From the NCBI RefSeq assembly GCF_014650915.1, contig NZ_BMVW01000003.1:186001-250000 (forward strand): 64,000 nucleotides of DNA. Reading direction: 5' to 3'. Positions 55,302 through 64,000 of this stretch are shown here, in pieces. Numbering within the stretch: position 1 is the first letter of the stretch; each line of letters opens with the position of its first letter. The translations under genes were made by a program, and so were the position numbers. Source of the stretch: Streptomyces poonensis. Its GTDB lineage: Bacteria; Actinomycetota; Actinomycetes; Streptomycetales; Streptomycetaceae. The notes beneath the pieces were generated by a model. That model made no database searches. It was not told the origin of the DNA and was given only the letters and a program-made list of their open reading frames with translations.

Positions 55302-55903
55302 TGTCCCGCTCCCTTCCTGCTGGGCCTGCCCGGGCGGGCGGGCAGGCCCAGCCGGATGCGGAGGCGTTCCTTGGCCTTGCGGCCGTGGTAGTCGACGGTG
55401 CGGGGGTCCAGGCCCATGTAGCGGGCGATCCGCTTGGTGGGGTAGCCGAGCATGTGGCGCAGGACGATGACGGTGAACTGGCGGGTGGGCAGTTCCAGGA
55501 TGGCCTCGTACAGGCCGTTGGCGCTGCCGGTGATCTCCAGCCGGCTGCGGATCGCTGCGAGGTCCTTCGCTATGGGGCCGTTGATGAGGAACGCCGGCGG
55601 ACGCCCGTCCTGCTTCAGGCGCCGGGTGACCCCCCGGTGCAGGACGGCGAGCGTCTGCTGTTCGAGGTCGCCCTGTTGCAGCAGTGCGTCCCAGCCTCCG
55701 AGGATCTCCAGGAAGACCAGGTGGACCACGTCTTCGGCGGTCCGGCGGCTGCCGAGGTGGATCTCCGCGAAGTCGTGAAAGAACTCCTGGTGTCCGAGGT
55801 AGAAACCCTCGAAGTCGAGGGGCAGCTCGGGAGGGGCCTGGACGGGCCGGCCGTGGCCGCCGTCCTGGGGCGATACGTCAGTGCTGACGTCGCCGTTGCC
55901 CAT
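55298..55903 (-). CDS. ECF-like RNA polymerase sigma factor
   Basis: The ATG at 55903 with GGAGGAACGC upstream gives 201 residues; the frame is open further up but without homology. Region 2 is recognisable but divergent (FEGFYLGHQEFFHDFAEIHL, RRTAEDVVHLVFLEILGGW). Region 4 is clear (ILELPTRQFTVIVLRHMLGY, PTKRIARYMGLDPRTVDYHG, RKAKERLRIRLG). It should direct polymerase to a small regulon. It is the first gene of a two-gene transcript with the coupled companion protein. Confidence 0.85.
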   Translation of the reverse strand: MGNGDVSTDVSPQDGGHGRPVQAPPELPLDFEGFYLGHQEFFHDFAEIHLGSRRTAEDVVHLVFLEILGGWDALLQQGDLEQQTLAVLHRGVTRRLKQDGRPPAFLINGPIAKDLAAIRSRLEITGSANGLYEAILELPTRQFTVIVLRHMLGYPTKRIARYMGLDPRTVDYHGRKAKERLRIRLGLPARPGRPSRKGAGQ

Positions 55904-56726
55904 GCGTTCCTCCAGGCGGTGCGAAGGCCGGCCCGCTTCGTCGAGGACCGGCGCATGTCCAGGCGCGGGCCAATGCGCCCGCGCGAGCGCCCAGTTGGTT
56001 GGGCCCTCAAACACCACCCTGTCGAATTTGCGGGCTTGAAACTCATCAGCCCTTCAAGAACTGCTACGCAGCGACAGCCACTGTAAGCGGAAGGTGATCA
56101 CCAGCTTGTGCGTGCGCACTCGAGAAGTGCCGCATGAGCTGGCGAAACGTAAGCGGAATCAAGCAGTTCGAACGCTCATCAATCGCCCCAGTCGTGGCAT
56201 ATGTCACACGCTTAATGCCACTGACGAACGCCAAACGACACACTCCGGCCACAACCAGCTGCCGCGGGGACGATCCGCCGCCGCCCCGCAGGAACACGGG
56301 CATGGCCCTGCCGGGCGGTGTCCGGGGCCGCGGTCCCCGTTCGGAGGGGGGAGGTGGGTGGTGGGCGCCGCGGCACCGTCCGGCTCGGGGCGGTGTGCCG
56401 TACGGCCGCCGTGAGCAGGCCGGTGCGGACCGTGTGGGGCAGTTGGCCGAAGGCCCGCATGTGATGCGGCGGAGCCGGGCCCTGAGGTCTGAACGGGGTG
56501 TGGGTGCGGGCCGGTATCCCGGCCTCGCCCATCCCCGCACCGTCCACCTGGGCGACGACGACGAAGCTCGACGCGCTCCCCGCCGTCACCAGAAGACGTG
56601 ACCCAACGGCTGCCGGACGCTCAGTACTTCCCCGCCCCCAGGCAAGAGCCCGACACCCGAAGACGCTCACGCACCCGCATCCCCGGCGGAACGGTCAACG
56701 AATATTGATATGCACTTGCGTGATAA
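55904..56726. other. Long divergent intergenic region
   Basis: More than 800 bp without a convincing gene. Bases 55990-56240 are AT-richer and probably contain the sigma-factor promoter. The segment 56518-56563 is an imperfect copy of 20551-20596. Confidence 0.5.
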
Positions 56727-56745
56727 TTAGGTAAGGCTTACCGTA
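56727..56745. promoter_or_regulatory. Candidate iron box (DtxR/DmdR-type)
   Basis: TTAGGTAAGGCTTACCGTA has the perfect core dyad GGTAAG-G-CTTACC and agrees closely with the actinomycete iron-box consensus TTAGGTTAGGCTAACCTAA. It lies 116 bp before the glutamate synthase start, in an AT-rich promoter-like patch (gatatgcacttgcgtgataat). It implies iron-dependent repression by DmdR1 of the downstream Fe-S flavoenzyme genes; binding has not been shown. Confidence 0.65.
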
Positions 56746-56860
56746 CTCAATCGCACCACTCAGGGCCTCGGCCGTCACACCGGTCCGCCCGCGGCGAGCG
56801 CTTCACCGACGCAGCCTGGCCGTCCGCTGCCGGAATCCGCATCGCCGACAGGACCCGCAC

Positions 56861-59800
56861 GTGAACCACCTCCCCCTCGGTCTGTACGACCCTGCCCTCG
56901 ACCACAGCGACTGCGGCGTCGGCTTCCTCACCCGCCTCGACGGAACGCCGAGCCACGACGTCATCCGCAAGGGCGACGAAGCGCTCTGCGCCATTCCGCA
57001 CCGCGGCGGCACGTCCGCCGAGGGTGTCGGGGACGGCGCGGGCGTGAGTGTCGACCTGTCGGTGGAGTTCTTCGGCGCGATCACCGGCGAGGAGCTGCGC
57101 GCCGGGCACTTCGGTGTCGCCAACTGTTTCGTGCCCCTCGACGCCGGGCACCGGGACGCCGCCGTCGACCTCGTCGGGCGCTGCATCGCGGAGCAGGGCT
57201 TCGAGACGCTGCTGGTCCGGGACGTGCCCGTGGACCACAGCGTCGCGCGGCCCGCCGCCGAGCAGTACCAGCTGCCCATCGTGCAGTGGGTCTTCCGCGC
57301 GCCCGAGAGCTGGGAGCGCGCCGAGGTCGACGCCGCCGCCCACCGTGCCCTGCTCGCGGTCGAGGCCGTCGCCTACGCCGACGAGGCGTCGTACGCCGGG
57401 CTGTACCCGCTGTCGCTCAGCGCGCGGACGCAGGTGCTGAAGGGGCGGCTCAACTCCGGCGAGGTCATCGGGTACTTCCGGGATCTCCGCGATCCGCGGC
57501 ACTCCGTACGGTCGCTGTACTTCCACACACGGTTCTCCACGAACACCGAGCCGCATCCGACCATGGCGCAGCCGTTCCGGCTCATGGCGCACAACGGTGA
57601 GCTGAACACCGACCGCAAGAACCGGCTGAGTGATGAGGCTCTTGCCCGGGCCAGGACCCGGAGCATCGTGCGGCCGCCCGGGCAGTCCGACTCCAGCCGG
57701 CTCGACCAGACCCTGCAGAGCCGGGTCTTCGACGACGGGCTCGACCTCGTCGAGGCCGTCGTGTCGCTCATGCCGCCCGCCTGGGAGAACGACCGCTCCC
57801 TGCCGGCCGCCGTCCGGGACATGCTCGAGTACTTCTCCCTCTACGAGGAGAAGAACGACGGGCCCGCCGCCGTCATCTTCAGTGACGGGGACGTCATCGG
57901 CGCCCGGCTCGACCGGCTCGGACTGCGTCCGCTGCGCACCGTCGAGACCGCCGAGTACCTCATGGTGGCCTCGGAGGCCGGGCAGGTCGCCTTCCCGGAC
58001 GACGAGGTCGTGCACCGGGGGCGGATCGAGGCCGGCGGCATGCTCGTCGTCGACCACCGCACCGGACGGCGGATGCGCACCCGCGAGGTGCTCGACGCCC
58101 TCGCCGCGCGGCGGCCGTACAGCGAACTGCTCGACGCGGCCCGGGTGAACCTGGACGACCTGCCCGCGCCCGACTACTACCGCGGCACGACGACGCTCGG
58201 GTACGACGGCGACCTCACGCTCGCCGGGCGGTACGTCGCGTACTCGCTGAACCAGGAGAGCTTCCGGTTCATGCTCGACCCGATGCTCGCCGACGGGTCG
58301 GAGCGGATCTCCGCGATGGGCTACGGCAACGCCATCAACGCGCTCAGCGACACCGAGGGCGGCATGGCGAAGTACTTCTCGCAGCGCTTCGCCCAGGTCA
58401 CGAACCCGCCGCTGGACAGCATCCGCGAGGCCGACGGCATGAGCATGCGGGTCGCGCTCGGCCCGAAGCCCGACGGCACCGGGGAGACCGGCGGCCGTCA
58501 GCTCGTGGTGTCCTCGCCCGTGCTCGGCCACCTCGACATGGTCCGGCTGCGCGACCAGCGGATCGTGCCGCTGGAGCGGTTCGCCATGCTGTACGAGCCC
58601 GTGTCCGGCGACGAGACCGCCAACGCCGACGCGCTGCGGTCGGCGGTCGAACGGCTCTGCGACGACGTCGAGCGGTTCGCCGCCGAGCGGGGCGGCATCG
58701 CGCTGCTCAGCGACCGGGCGGTCTCCTCCACCCGGGCGCCGCTGCCCGTCGTCCTCGCCGTCGCCGCCGTCAACCAGCGGCTCATCGAGACCGGACTGCG
58801 GCTGCGCGTCTCGATCGTCGCCGAGAGCGGTCAGCTGCCCTCGTCGCACCATGTCGCGACCGCGCTCGGGTTCGGCGCCTCCGCCGTCTACAGCCTCAGC
58901 GCCCGGCTGCGCGCCGAGGAGAAGTACCCGAGCGCCCCGGCGCCCGCCGGGGAGAAGACCGAGACCGACCGGGCGCTCGCCAAGTTCCGCAAGGCCGCCG
59001 AGAAGGCGCTGGCCAAGACCATGGGGCGGGTCGGGCTGTGCACCGCCGAGAGCTACATCGGCGGCGCGTTCTTCGAGCCGAACTACCTCGACACCCGCGA
59101 CGACGTCTTCGCGCGGATCTTCCCGTACATGGAGGCCCCGGTCGGCGGTGTCGGGTTCGCCCGGATCGCGCAGGCCGCGACCGAGTGGCACGAGCGGGCC
59201 CGTACGGTGCGGGACGAGCAGCAGATCCCGCTGCTCGGGCTGTTCAAGGAGCGGTCGGACGGGGCCGGGCACTCCTTCGGGGTGTCCGCCGTGCGCGGGT
59301 TCGGGGACATGACCGAGGAGCCGGCGGAGTTCGGCAGGCCGGGCGACCCCGACGCACTGCGGCTGCTCACGCTCGGGCAGCTCGACGACGCGTTCGGCAT
59401 CAGCGACTCCGCGTACCGGAACACCGGGTACGACGCGCTCAGCGACGCCGAGATCGACGCCTTCCGGATCACGCCCGGGTACCGGGCCTTCCTGCGGACC
59501 ACGCACGAGGAACGGTCGCGCCGGCCGTCCGCACTGCGTGACGTGCTCGCGCTGCCCGCGGACGTCACGGGGCTGAGCACGGCGGAGGACTTCGCCCGTG
59601 AGCTGGGGCGGTTCTCGACGGCGGGCAACGCGAGCGTCACCGTTCGCGGGGTGGTCGCCACCGCCCTCGGCGACTCCTCCTTCCGGCTCCGCCTCACCTC
59701 CCCCGGGCCCGACGGCCCCGAGCGGCACGCCGCGCTCGGCGAAGGGCTCGCGCGGCTGGGCGAGGCCGAGACCCTCGCCGCCACCGGCGCGGCCGCGCGG

Positions 59801-62359
59801 CTGCTCGCCCTCCTCGACGCCGCGCCCGACAGCGTCCCGCTCGACGAGGTGCAGCCCGCGCATGAGATCACCCGCTCGCTGGCCTCCGGGGCGATGAGCC
59901 ACGGCGCGCTCGTGGCGACCGCTCATGAGGCCGTCGCGCACGGCACGAACATGGTCGGCGCGATGTCGAACAGCGGTGAGGGCGGCGAGCACCACTCCCG
60001 GTACGGCACGATCCGCGGCTCCCGCATCAAGCAGTTCGCGTCCGGCCGGTTCGGCATCTGGGCGGGCTATCTCGCCGACCCGATGCTGGAGGAGCTGGAG
60101 ATCAAGATCGGGCAGGGCGCGAAGCCCGGGGAGGGCGGTCAGCTCCCCGCGCCGAAGGTCACCGTCGACATCGCCGCCGCGCGCGGCGGCACCCCCGGCA
60201 TCGAGCTGATCTCGCCGCCGCCGCACCACGACACGTACTCGATCGAGGACCTCGCGCAGCTCATCCACGACTGCAAGGCCGCCCGGGTCCGCGTGATCGT
60301 GAAGCTGGTGTCCTCGGAGGGCATCGGCACCATCGCGGTCGGCGTCGCCAAGGCCGGCGCGGACGTCATCAACGTCGCCGGGAACACCGGCGGCACCGGC
60401 GCCGCGGCCGTCACCAGCCTCAAGTACGCCGGACGGTCGGCGGAGATCGGCGTCGCCGAGGTGCACCAGGCACTCGTCGCCAACGGGCTGCGGCAGAAGG
60501 TCGTGCTGCGCTGCTCCGGAGCCCACCAGACCGGCGGTGACGTGGTCACCTCGGCCCTCCTGGGAGCCGACAGCTTCGAGTTCGGCACGACCGCGCTGAT
60601 GATGCTCGGCTGCGTCATGGCGAAGAACTGCAACGTGAAGTGCCCCGCCGGGCTCACCACCAACCCCGAGGCGTTCGAGGGCGACCCGCGCGCGCTGGCG
60701 CAGTACCTGCTCAACATCGCGCACGACGTCCGGCAGATCCTCGCCCGGCTGGGGCTGCGGTCCCTGCGGGAGGCGCGGGGGCGCACGGACCTGCTGCAGC
60801 TCCTCGACCATCCCGCGAGCGTCGGCCGCCTCGACGTGCGCCGCCTGCTCGCGCGCGTGCCCGAGAAGGTCGTCACGGACCCGGAGTACCTGGAGAAGGA
60901 CTACGCCACCGACGACGCGCTCATCGAGCGGGTCCGGGCCGCCCTAGTGGACCGGCGCGAGCCGTCCCTGCTGGTCCAGGGCATCCGCCTCGGCAACAGC
61001 GACAAGTCGGTCGGCGGGCAGCTCGGCATCGACGTCGAGCGGCTCCTCAACCATGAGCTGGACAGGGCCGACGCCGGCCTCCCCGCGGTGACGACCGACG
61101 ACCGGGGCCGCCGCCGCCTCGTCGAGGACGCCGTCCGCGTCCGTACGACCGGGTCCGCCGGCCAGTCCTACGGCGTCTTCTGCAACGACGGCATCACGCT
61201 CGAACACACCGGCACCGCCAACGACGGCGTCGGCAAGAGCCAGAGCGGCGGCCGGATCATCGTCCGGGCACCCGGCGGCGGCAGCGCCGAACGCGGCGGC
61301 AACGTGCTGATCGGGAACTTCGCGCTGTTCGGCGCGACCGGCGGCCGGACCCTCGTGCAGGGCGAGGCCGGCGACCGGTTCGCCGTGCGCAACTCCGGTG
61401 CCACCGCGGTGGTCGAGGGCGTCGGCGACTTCGGCTGCGAGTACATGACCGGCGGCACCGTGCTCAACCTGGGCGGCTTCGGCAAGGGCCTGGGCAACGG
61501 CATGAGCGGCGGGTTCCTGTACCAGTACGACCCGTCGGGCGAGGTGACGCGGCGGGTGAGCGCCGACTCGCTGCTGGTGTTCCCGGTGACCGACACCGCG
61601 CACGGCGCCTTCCACGAGGCGGCCGTACGACTGCTGCTGACCTGGCACCTGGAGGCCACCGGCTCCCCGCTCGCGGCCCGGCTGCTGGAGGACTGGGACG
61701 ACGAGCGGCAGCACGTGTACTGCGGGATGCCCCGGGCGCTGCTGCTGTACCAGGACGCCACCGAGATCCTCGCCGCGGCGACCCGGACCCAGCTCCTGGA
61801 CGAGCTCGCGACCTCGATCGCGACGGACAAGCTGCGCGCGTTCAAGGTCGACTACCGGGACCGCCGCACCGTGCTCGGCGGCCGGGCCCCGGCCCTCGGC
61901 GACCAGGGCGGCGACGACATGTTCTCGCTGCTGTCGTCGTACACCGTGCTCGGCGCCGCGCAGGACCTCGCTCTCCAGCGGGTGCCCGGCGCGACCGGAC
62001 CCGACGATCCGCGGGTCGCCGACGCCGTCCGCAACCTCGTGCTCACCGAGGACTTCTTCGTCAAGCAGCGCGTCGTGAAGTACCTGCGCTCCACACTGGA
62101 CCGGTTCGACGACGGCGAGCTCGCCACGCTCATCGCGGTCAAGCGCCTCGACGACTACAAGCGGGCGCTGAAGCAGCGCAACAACCTGAGCGTGGACGCC
62201 CCCGGCACCTACGGCTGGATCGTCCACCAGAACGCGAAGAACGCCGGCCGGGTGCGCGCCGCCCGGTTCGACGAACTGCTCGCGACCGCGGCCCTGGACG
62301 ACATCGCCGCCCGCCACGCCCACCTTCCGCAGCCCCCCACCGAGGCGGTGACCACGTGA
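56861..62359 (+). CDS. Glutamate synthase large subunit, long variant
   Basis: 1832 residues against about 1500 for ordinary GltB. The N-terminal class II glutaminase has its catalytic Cys at residue 18 (HSDCGVGFL), implying removal of a short propeptide. A central domain is followed by the FMN/2-oxoglutarate domain (GAKPGEGGQLPAPKV near 1086; SPPPHHDTYSIEDL). The 3Fe-4S motif near residues 1250-1260 reads GCVMAKNCNVKCPAGL, i.e. Cx5Cx3C and not the usual Cx5Cx4C. The GXGXG beta-helix lies near 1460-1570 (GGRIIVRAPGGG, GGFGKGLGNGMSGG), then about 250 extra C-terminal residues. The reaction is glutamine + 2-oxoglutarate to two glutamate. The start is GTG with AGGA. It is coupled by GTGA overlap to a diflavin reductase. 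I withhold the symbol gltB because of the variant architecture. Confidence 0.9.
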   Translation: MNHLPLGLYDPALDHSDCGVGFLTRLDGTPSHDVIRKGDEALCAIPHRGGTSAEGVGDGAGVSVDLSVEFFGAITGEELRAGHFGVANCFVPLDAGHRDAAVDLVGRCIAEQGFETLLVRDVPVDHSVARPAAEQYQLPIVQWVFRAPESWERAEVDAAAHRALLAVEAVAYADEASYAGLYPLSLSARTQVLKGRLNSGEVIGYFRDLRDPRHSVRSLYFHTRFSTNTEPHPTMAQPFRLMAHNGELNTDRKNRLSDEALARARTRSIVRPPGQSDSSRLDQTLQSRVFDDGLDLVEAVVSLMPPAWENDRSLPAAVRDMLEYFSLYEEKNDGPAAVIFSDGDVIGARLDRLGLRPLRTVETAEYLMVASEAGQVAFPDDEVVHRGRIEAGGMLVVDHRTGRRMRTREVLDALAARRPYSELLDAARVNLDDLPAPDYYRGTTTLGYDGDLTLAGRYVAYSLNQESFRFMLDPMLADGSERISAMGYGNAINALSDTEGGMAKYFSQRFAQVTNPPLDSIREADGMSMRVALGPKPDGTGETGGRQLVVSSPVLGHLDMVRLRDQRIVPLERFAMLYEPVSGDETANADALRSAVERLCDDVERFAAERGGIALLSDRAVSSTRAPLPVVLAVAAVNQRLIETGLRLRVSIVAESGQLPSSHHVATALGFGASAVYSLSARLRAEEKYPSAPAPAGEKTETDRALAKFRKAAEKALAKTMGRVGLCTAESYIGGAFFEPNYLDTRDDVFARIFPYMEAPVGGVGFARIAQAATEWHERARTVRDEQQIPLLGLFKERSDGAGHSFGVSAVRGFGDMTEEPAEFGRPGDPDALRLLTLGQLDDAFGISDSAYRNTGYDALSDAEIDAFRITPGYRAFLRTTHEERSRRPSALRDVLALPADVTGLSTAEDFARELGRFSTAGNASVTVRGVVATALGDSSFRLRLTSPGPDGPERHAALGEGLARLGEAETLAATGAAARLLALLDAAPDSVPLDEVQPAHEITRSLASGAMSHGALVATAHEAVAHGTNMVGAMSNSGEGGEHHSRYGTIRGSRIKQFASGRFGIWAGYLADPMLEELEIKIGQGAKPGEGGQLPAPKVTVDIAAARGGTPGIELISPPPHHDTYSIEDLAQLIHDCKAARVRVIVKLVSSEGIGTIAVGVAKAGADVINVAGNTGGTGAAAVTSLKYAGRSAEIGVAEVHQALVANGLRQKVVLRCSGAHQTGGDVVTSALLGADSFEFGTTALMMLGCVMAKNCNVKCPAGLTTNPEAFEGDPRALAQYLLNIAHDVRQILARLGLRSLREARGRTDLLQLLDHPASVGRLDVRRLLARVPEKVVTDPEYLEKDYATDDALIERVRAALVDRREPSLLVQGIRLGNSDKSVGGQLGIDVERLLNHELDRADAGLPAVTTDDRGRRRLVEDAVRVRTTGSAGQSYGVFCNDGITLEHTGTANDGVGKSQSGGRIIVRAPGGGSAERGGNVLIGNFALFGATGGRTLVQGEAGDRFAVRNSGATAVVEGVGDFGCEYMTGGTVLNLGGFGKGLGNGMSGGFLYQYDPSGEVTRRVSADSLLVFPVTDTAHGAFHEAAVRLLLTWHLEATGSPLAARLLEDWDDERQHVYCGMPRALLLYQDATEILAAATRTQLLDELATSIATDKLRAFKVDYRDRRTVLGGRAPALGDQGGDDMFSLLSSYTVLGAAQDLALQRVPGATGPDDPRVADAVRNLVLTEDFFVKQRVVKYLRSTLDRFDDGELATLIAVKRLDDYKRALKQRNNLSVDAPGTYGWIVHQNAKNAGRVRAARFDELLATAALDDIAARHAHLPQPPTEAVTT

Positions 62360-64000
62360 CCCTCATGCCCCCCACCGGGTCCCTCATCCCGGCCGACGCG
62401 CCGTTCTCCGCCGCGCAGGAGGCCTGGCTCGCCGGGTTCATCGCGGGCATCGCGGCCGCCGGACGCCGGGGCACCGCCGCCTCCGACGCGCCCACGACCA
62501 CCGTCGACGTGCTGTTCGGCACCCAGACCGGCAACGCCGAACTCCTCGCCGGGGAGCTCGTCGCCGGCGCCCGCGCCCACGGCCTCGGCGGCAGGGCCAC
62601 CGCGCTCGACGACGTCACGCCCGAGCGGCTCGCCACCATGTCCCACGTGCTCGTCGTCACCTCGACGTACGGCGAGGGCGAGATGCCCGACAACGCCGGG
62701 CTGTTCTGGGAGGCGCTGCAGGCCGCCACGGCACCGCGCCTGGAGGGGCTGCGGTACGCGGTGCTCGGGCTCGGCGACCGGGGGTACGACGACTTCTGCC
62801 AGGCGGCGAAGCTCATCGACACCCGCCTGGAACAGCTCGGGGCGACCCGGCTGCACGACCGCGTCGACTGCGACGTCGACTTCGAGGAGCCCGCGGCGGC
62901 GTGGACGGGGGCGGTGCTGGAGCGGCTCGCGGCCGAGACAGGCGCCGCCCCGGCGACCCCGGCGGCTGCGGAGGCCACTCCGGCTCCGGCAGCCGCCCGG
63001 CCCCGCTCCCGGTGGAACAAGCGCACCCCGTACCGCTCCCGGCTCGCCGTCAACCGGCTGCTGTCCGCGCCGGGCAGCGCCAAGGAGATCCGGCACTACG
63101 AGTTCGACCTCGGCGACAGCGGCATCACGTACACGGCAGGTGACGCGCTTGCCGTCGTCCCCGTGAACGACGACGCCCTGGTCGGCGAGCTCCTCGCCCA
63201 CCTCGGCGCGAGCGGCGACGAGGAGGCCGACGGGCGTCCGCTCGCGGAACTGTTGCGCACGGAGCGCGAGATCCGCACCCCGTCCAAGGAGCTGATCGCC
63301 GACCTCGTGCAGCGGGCGCCGACGAGCGAACTCGCCTCGGTCGTCGCGCACAGCGACCGCGCCGAGCTCGACTCCTGGCTCTGGGGCCGCGACGTGCTCG
63401 ACCTGCTCCGCGACGCCGGCCCCGCCGCGCCGGGCCTCACTGACCTCCTCCCGTTCCTGCGCCCGCTGCAGGCCCGCCAGTACTCGATCTCGTCGAGCCC
63501 GCTCGCCCACCCGGACCGCATCCACCTCACCGTCGCGTCCGTCCGCTACGGCAGCCGGGACCGCCGGTACGAGGGCGTCACCTCGTCCTACCTCGCCGAC
63601 CGCATCGGCGAGGAGGGGGCCGCCGGGATCTACCCCCAGCCGAACGCCTCCTTCGGCGTCCCCTCGGACGACGACGCCCCGATGATCATGATCGGTCCGG
63701 GCACGGGCATCGCACCCTTCCGTGGCTTCCTCCACGAACGCGCCGCGCGGGGCGCCTCCGGCCGCAACTGGCTGTTCTTCGGCGACCAGCACCGCGCCAC
63801 CGACTTCGTGTACGAGGACGAGCTGACCGAACTGCGCGGGCGCGGCGTCCTCACCGAGCTCGACCTCGCGTTCTCGCGCGACCAGGCCGAGAAGGTCTAC
63901 GTGCAGACACGGATGCGCGAGCGGTCGCGCGAGCTGTACGCGTGGCTCGAGGACGGCGCGCACGTCTACGTCTGCGGCGACGCCTCCCGCATGGCGAAGG
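62356..64000 (+). CDS. CysJ-like diflavin reductase, 3' truncated by window edge
   Basis: The frame is open from a GTG overlapping the previous stop to the window end (about 548 residues). A flavodoxin domain (VDVLFGTQTGNAELLAGELV, STYGEGEMPDNAG; FMN site) is followed by an FAD-binding_1/FNR module (RQYSISSSPLAHPDRIHL, then the NADPH site MIMIGPGTGIAPFRGFL and VYVCGDASRMAK). This is the architecture of sulfite reductase flavoprotein and P450 reductase, moving NADPH electrons through FAD to FMN. No CysI haemoprotein follows in view; its translational partner is the glutamate synthase, so it probably replaces the Fe-S flavoprotein GltD as electron donor. The pairing is inferred from overlap. 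Confidence 0.92.
   Translation, partial: MTLMPPTGSLIPADAPFSAAQEAWLAGFIAGIAAAGRRGTAASDAPTTTVDVLFGTQTGNAELLAGELVAGARAHGLGGRATALDDVTPERLATMSHVLVVTSTYGEGEMPDNAGLFWEALQAATAPRLEGLRYAVLGLGDRGYDDFCQAAKLIDTRLEQLGATRLHDRVDCDVDFEEPAAAWTGAVLERLAAETGAAPATPAAAEATPAPAAARPRSRWNKRTPYRSRLAVNRLLSAPGSAKEIRHYEFDLGDSGITYTAGDALAVVPVNDDALVGELLAHLGASGDEEADGRPLAELLRTEREIRTPSKELIADLVQRAPTSELASVVAHSDRAELDSWLWGRDVLDLLRDAGPAAPGLTDLLPFLRPLQARQYSISSSPLAHPDRIHLTVASVRYGSRDRRYEGVTSSYLADRIGEEGAAGIYPQPNASFGVPSDDDAPMIMIGPGTGIAPFRGFLHERAARGASGRNWLFFGDQHRATDFVYEDELTELRGRGVLTELDLAFSRDQAEKVYVQTRMRERSRELYAWLEDGAHVYVCGDASRMAK

Noticed and set aside
62356..64000. Sulfite reductase subunit CysJ in an assimilatory sulfate operon
   Set aside because: No cys genes in view; the translationally coupled neighbour is glutamate synthase. 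The downstream gene outside the window could change this.

Overview
This is a roughly 72% GC, strongly GC3-biased chromosomal segment that almost certainly comes from Streptomyces. Supporting signs are AraC/LuxR/XRE/MerR regulators with streptomycete architecture, a STAND ATPase with TPR repeats, an EF-hand protein, LCP and GT2 cell-envelope genes, a modular polyketide synthase, GTG/TTG starts and many 4-nt stop/start overlaps. The mix of regulators, secondary-metabolism genes, decayed transposases and gene remnants marks most of it as accessory (arm-like) DNA. The housekeeping-like parts are the phosphoglucomutase gene (24.5-26.1 kb) and perhaps the glutamate synthase locus at the right edge.

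Layout. 0-7.3 kb: regulators (a partial LuxR-type ATPase, two AraC paralogues, an XRE/SDR divergent pair) and an alpha/beta hydrolase that has lost its catalytic serine. 7.4-19.6 kb: a polyketide locus on the minus strand, made of a membrane protein with an N-terminal carrier domain and a Pls/PosA-like terminal domain, then a single-module PKS (acyl-AMP ligase-ACP-KS-AT-DH-KR-ACP-TE) and a small hypothetical gene. 19.6-27.4 kb: a helicase remnant, an NB-ARC/TPR STAND protein with a 120-bp repeat array, phosphoglucomutase, and a decayed STAND NTPase. 27.4-33.8 kb: a secreted YD/RHS polymorphic-toxin-like protein whose C-terminal tip is hydrophobic, followed by a two-helix membrane protein that may be its immunity protein.

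34.2-44.3 kb: an island bracketed by the two halves of one integrase-type transposase. Inside are a hypothetical gene, a secreted RTX-repeat protein and a tight six-gene operon: a Y4yA/DapDC-type PLP decarboxylase, a cysteine synthase-rhodanese fusion, a SufS-like desulfurase, two ATP-grasp ligases and an MFS exporter. The set reads as a compact pathway that builds a sulfur-modified or beta-substituted amino acid, ligates it, possibly decarboxylates it, and exports the product. I do not recognise it as a described cluster, and it is my main candidate for an undescribed system.

45.0-50.9 kb: a GT2 fused to a degenerate NodB domain, an LCP protein, a lipoprotein with no normal start codon, and remnants of a group 1h-type [NiFe]-hydrogenase small subunit and an MFS transporter. 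51.0-56.7 kb: a MerR/DUF3291 divergent pair, an EF-hand protein, two transposase scraps, a tRNA-like sequence, and an ECF-like sigma factor with a downstream companion. 56.7-64.0 kb: a candidate iron box, then an unusually long glutamate synthase large subunit translationally coupled to a CysJ-like diflavin reductase instead of the usual GltD; the latter runs off the window.
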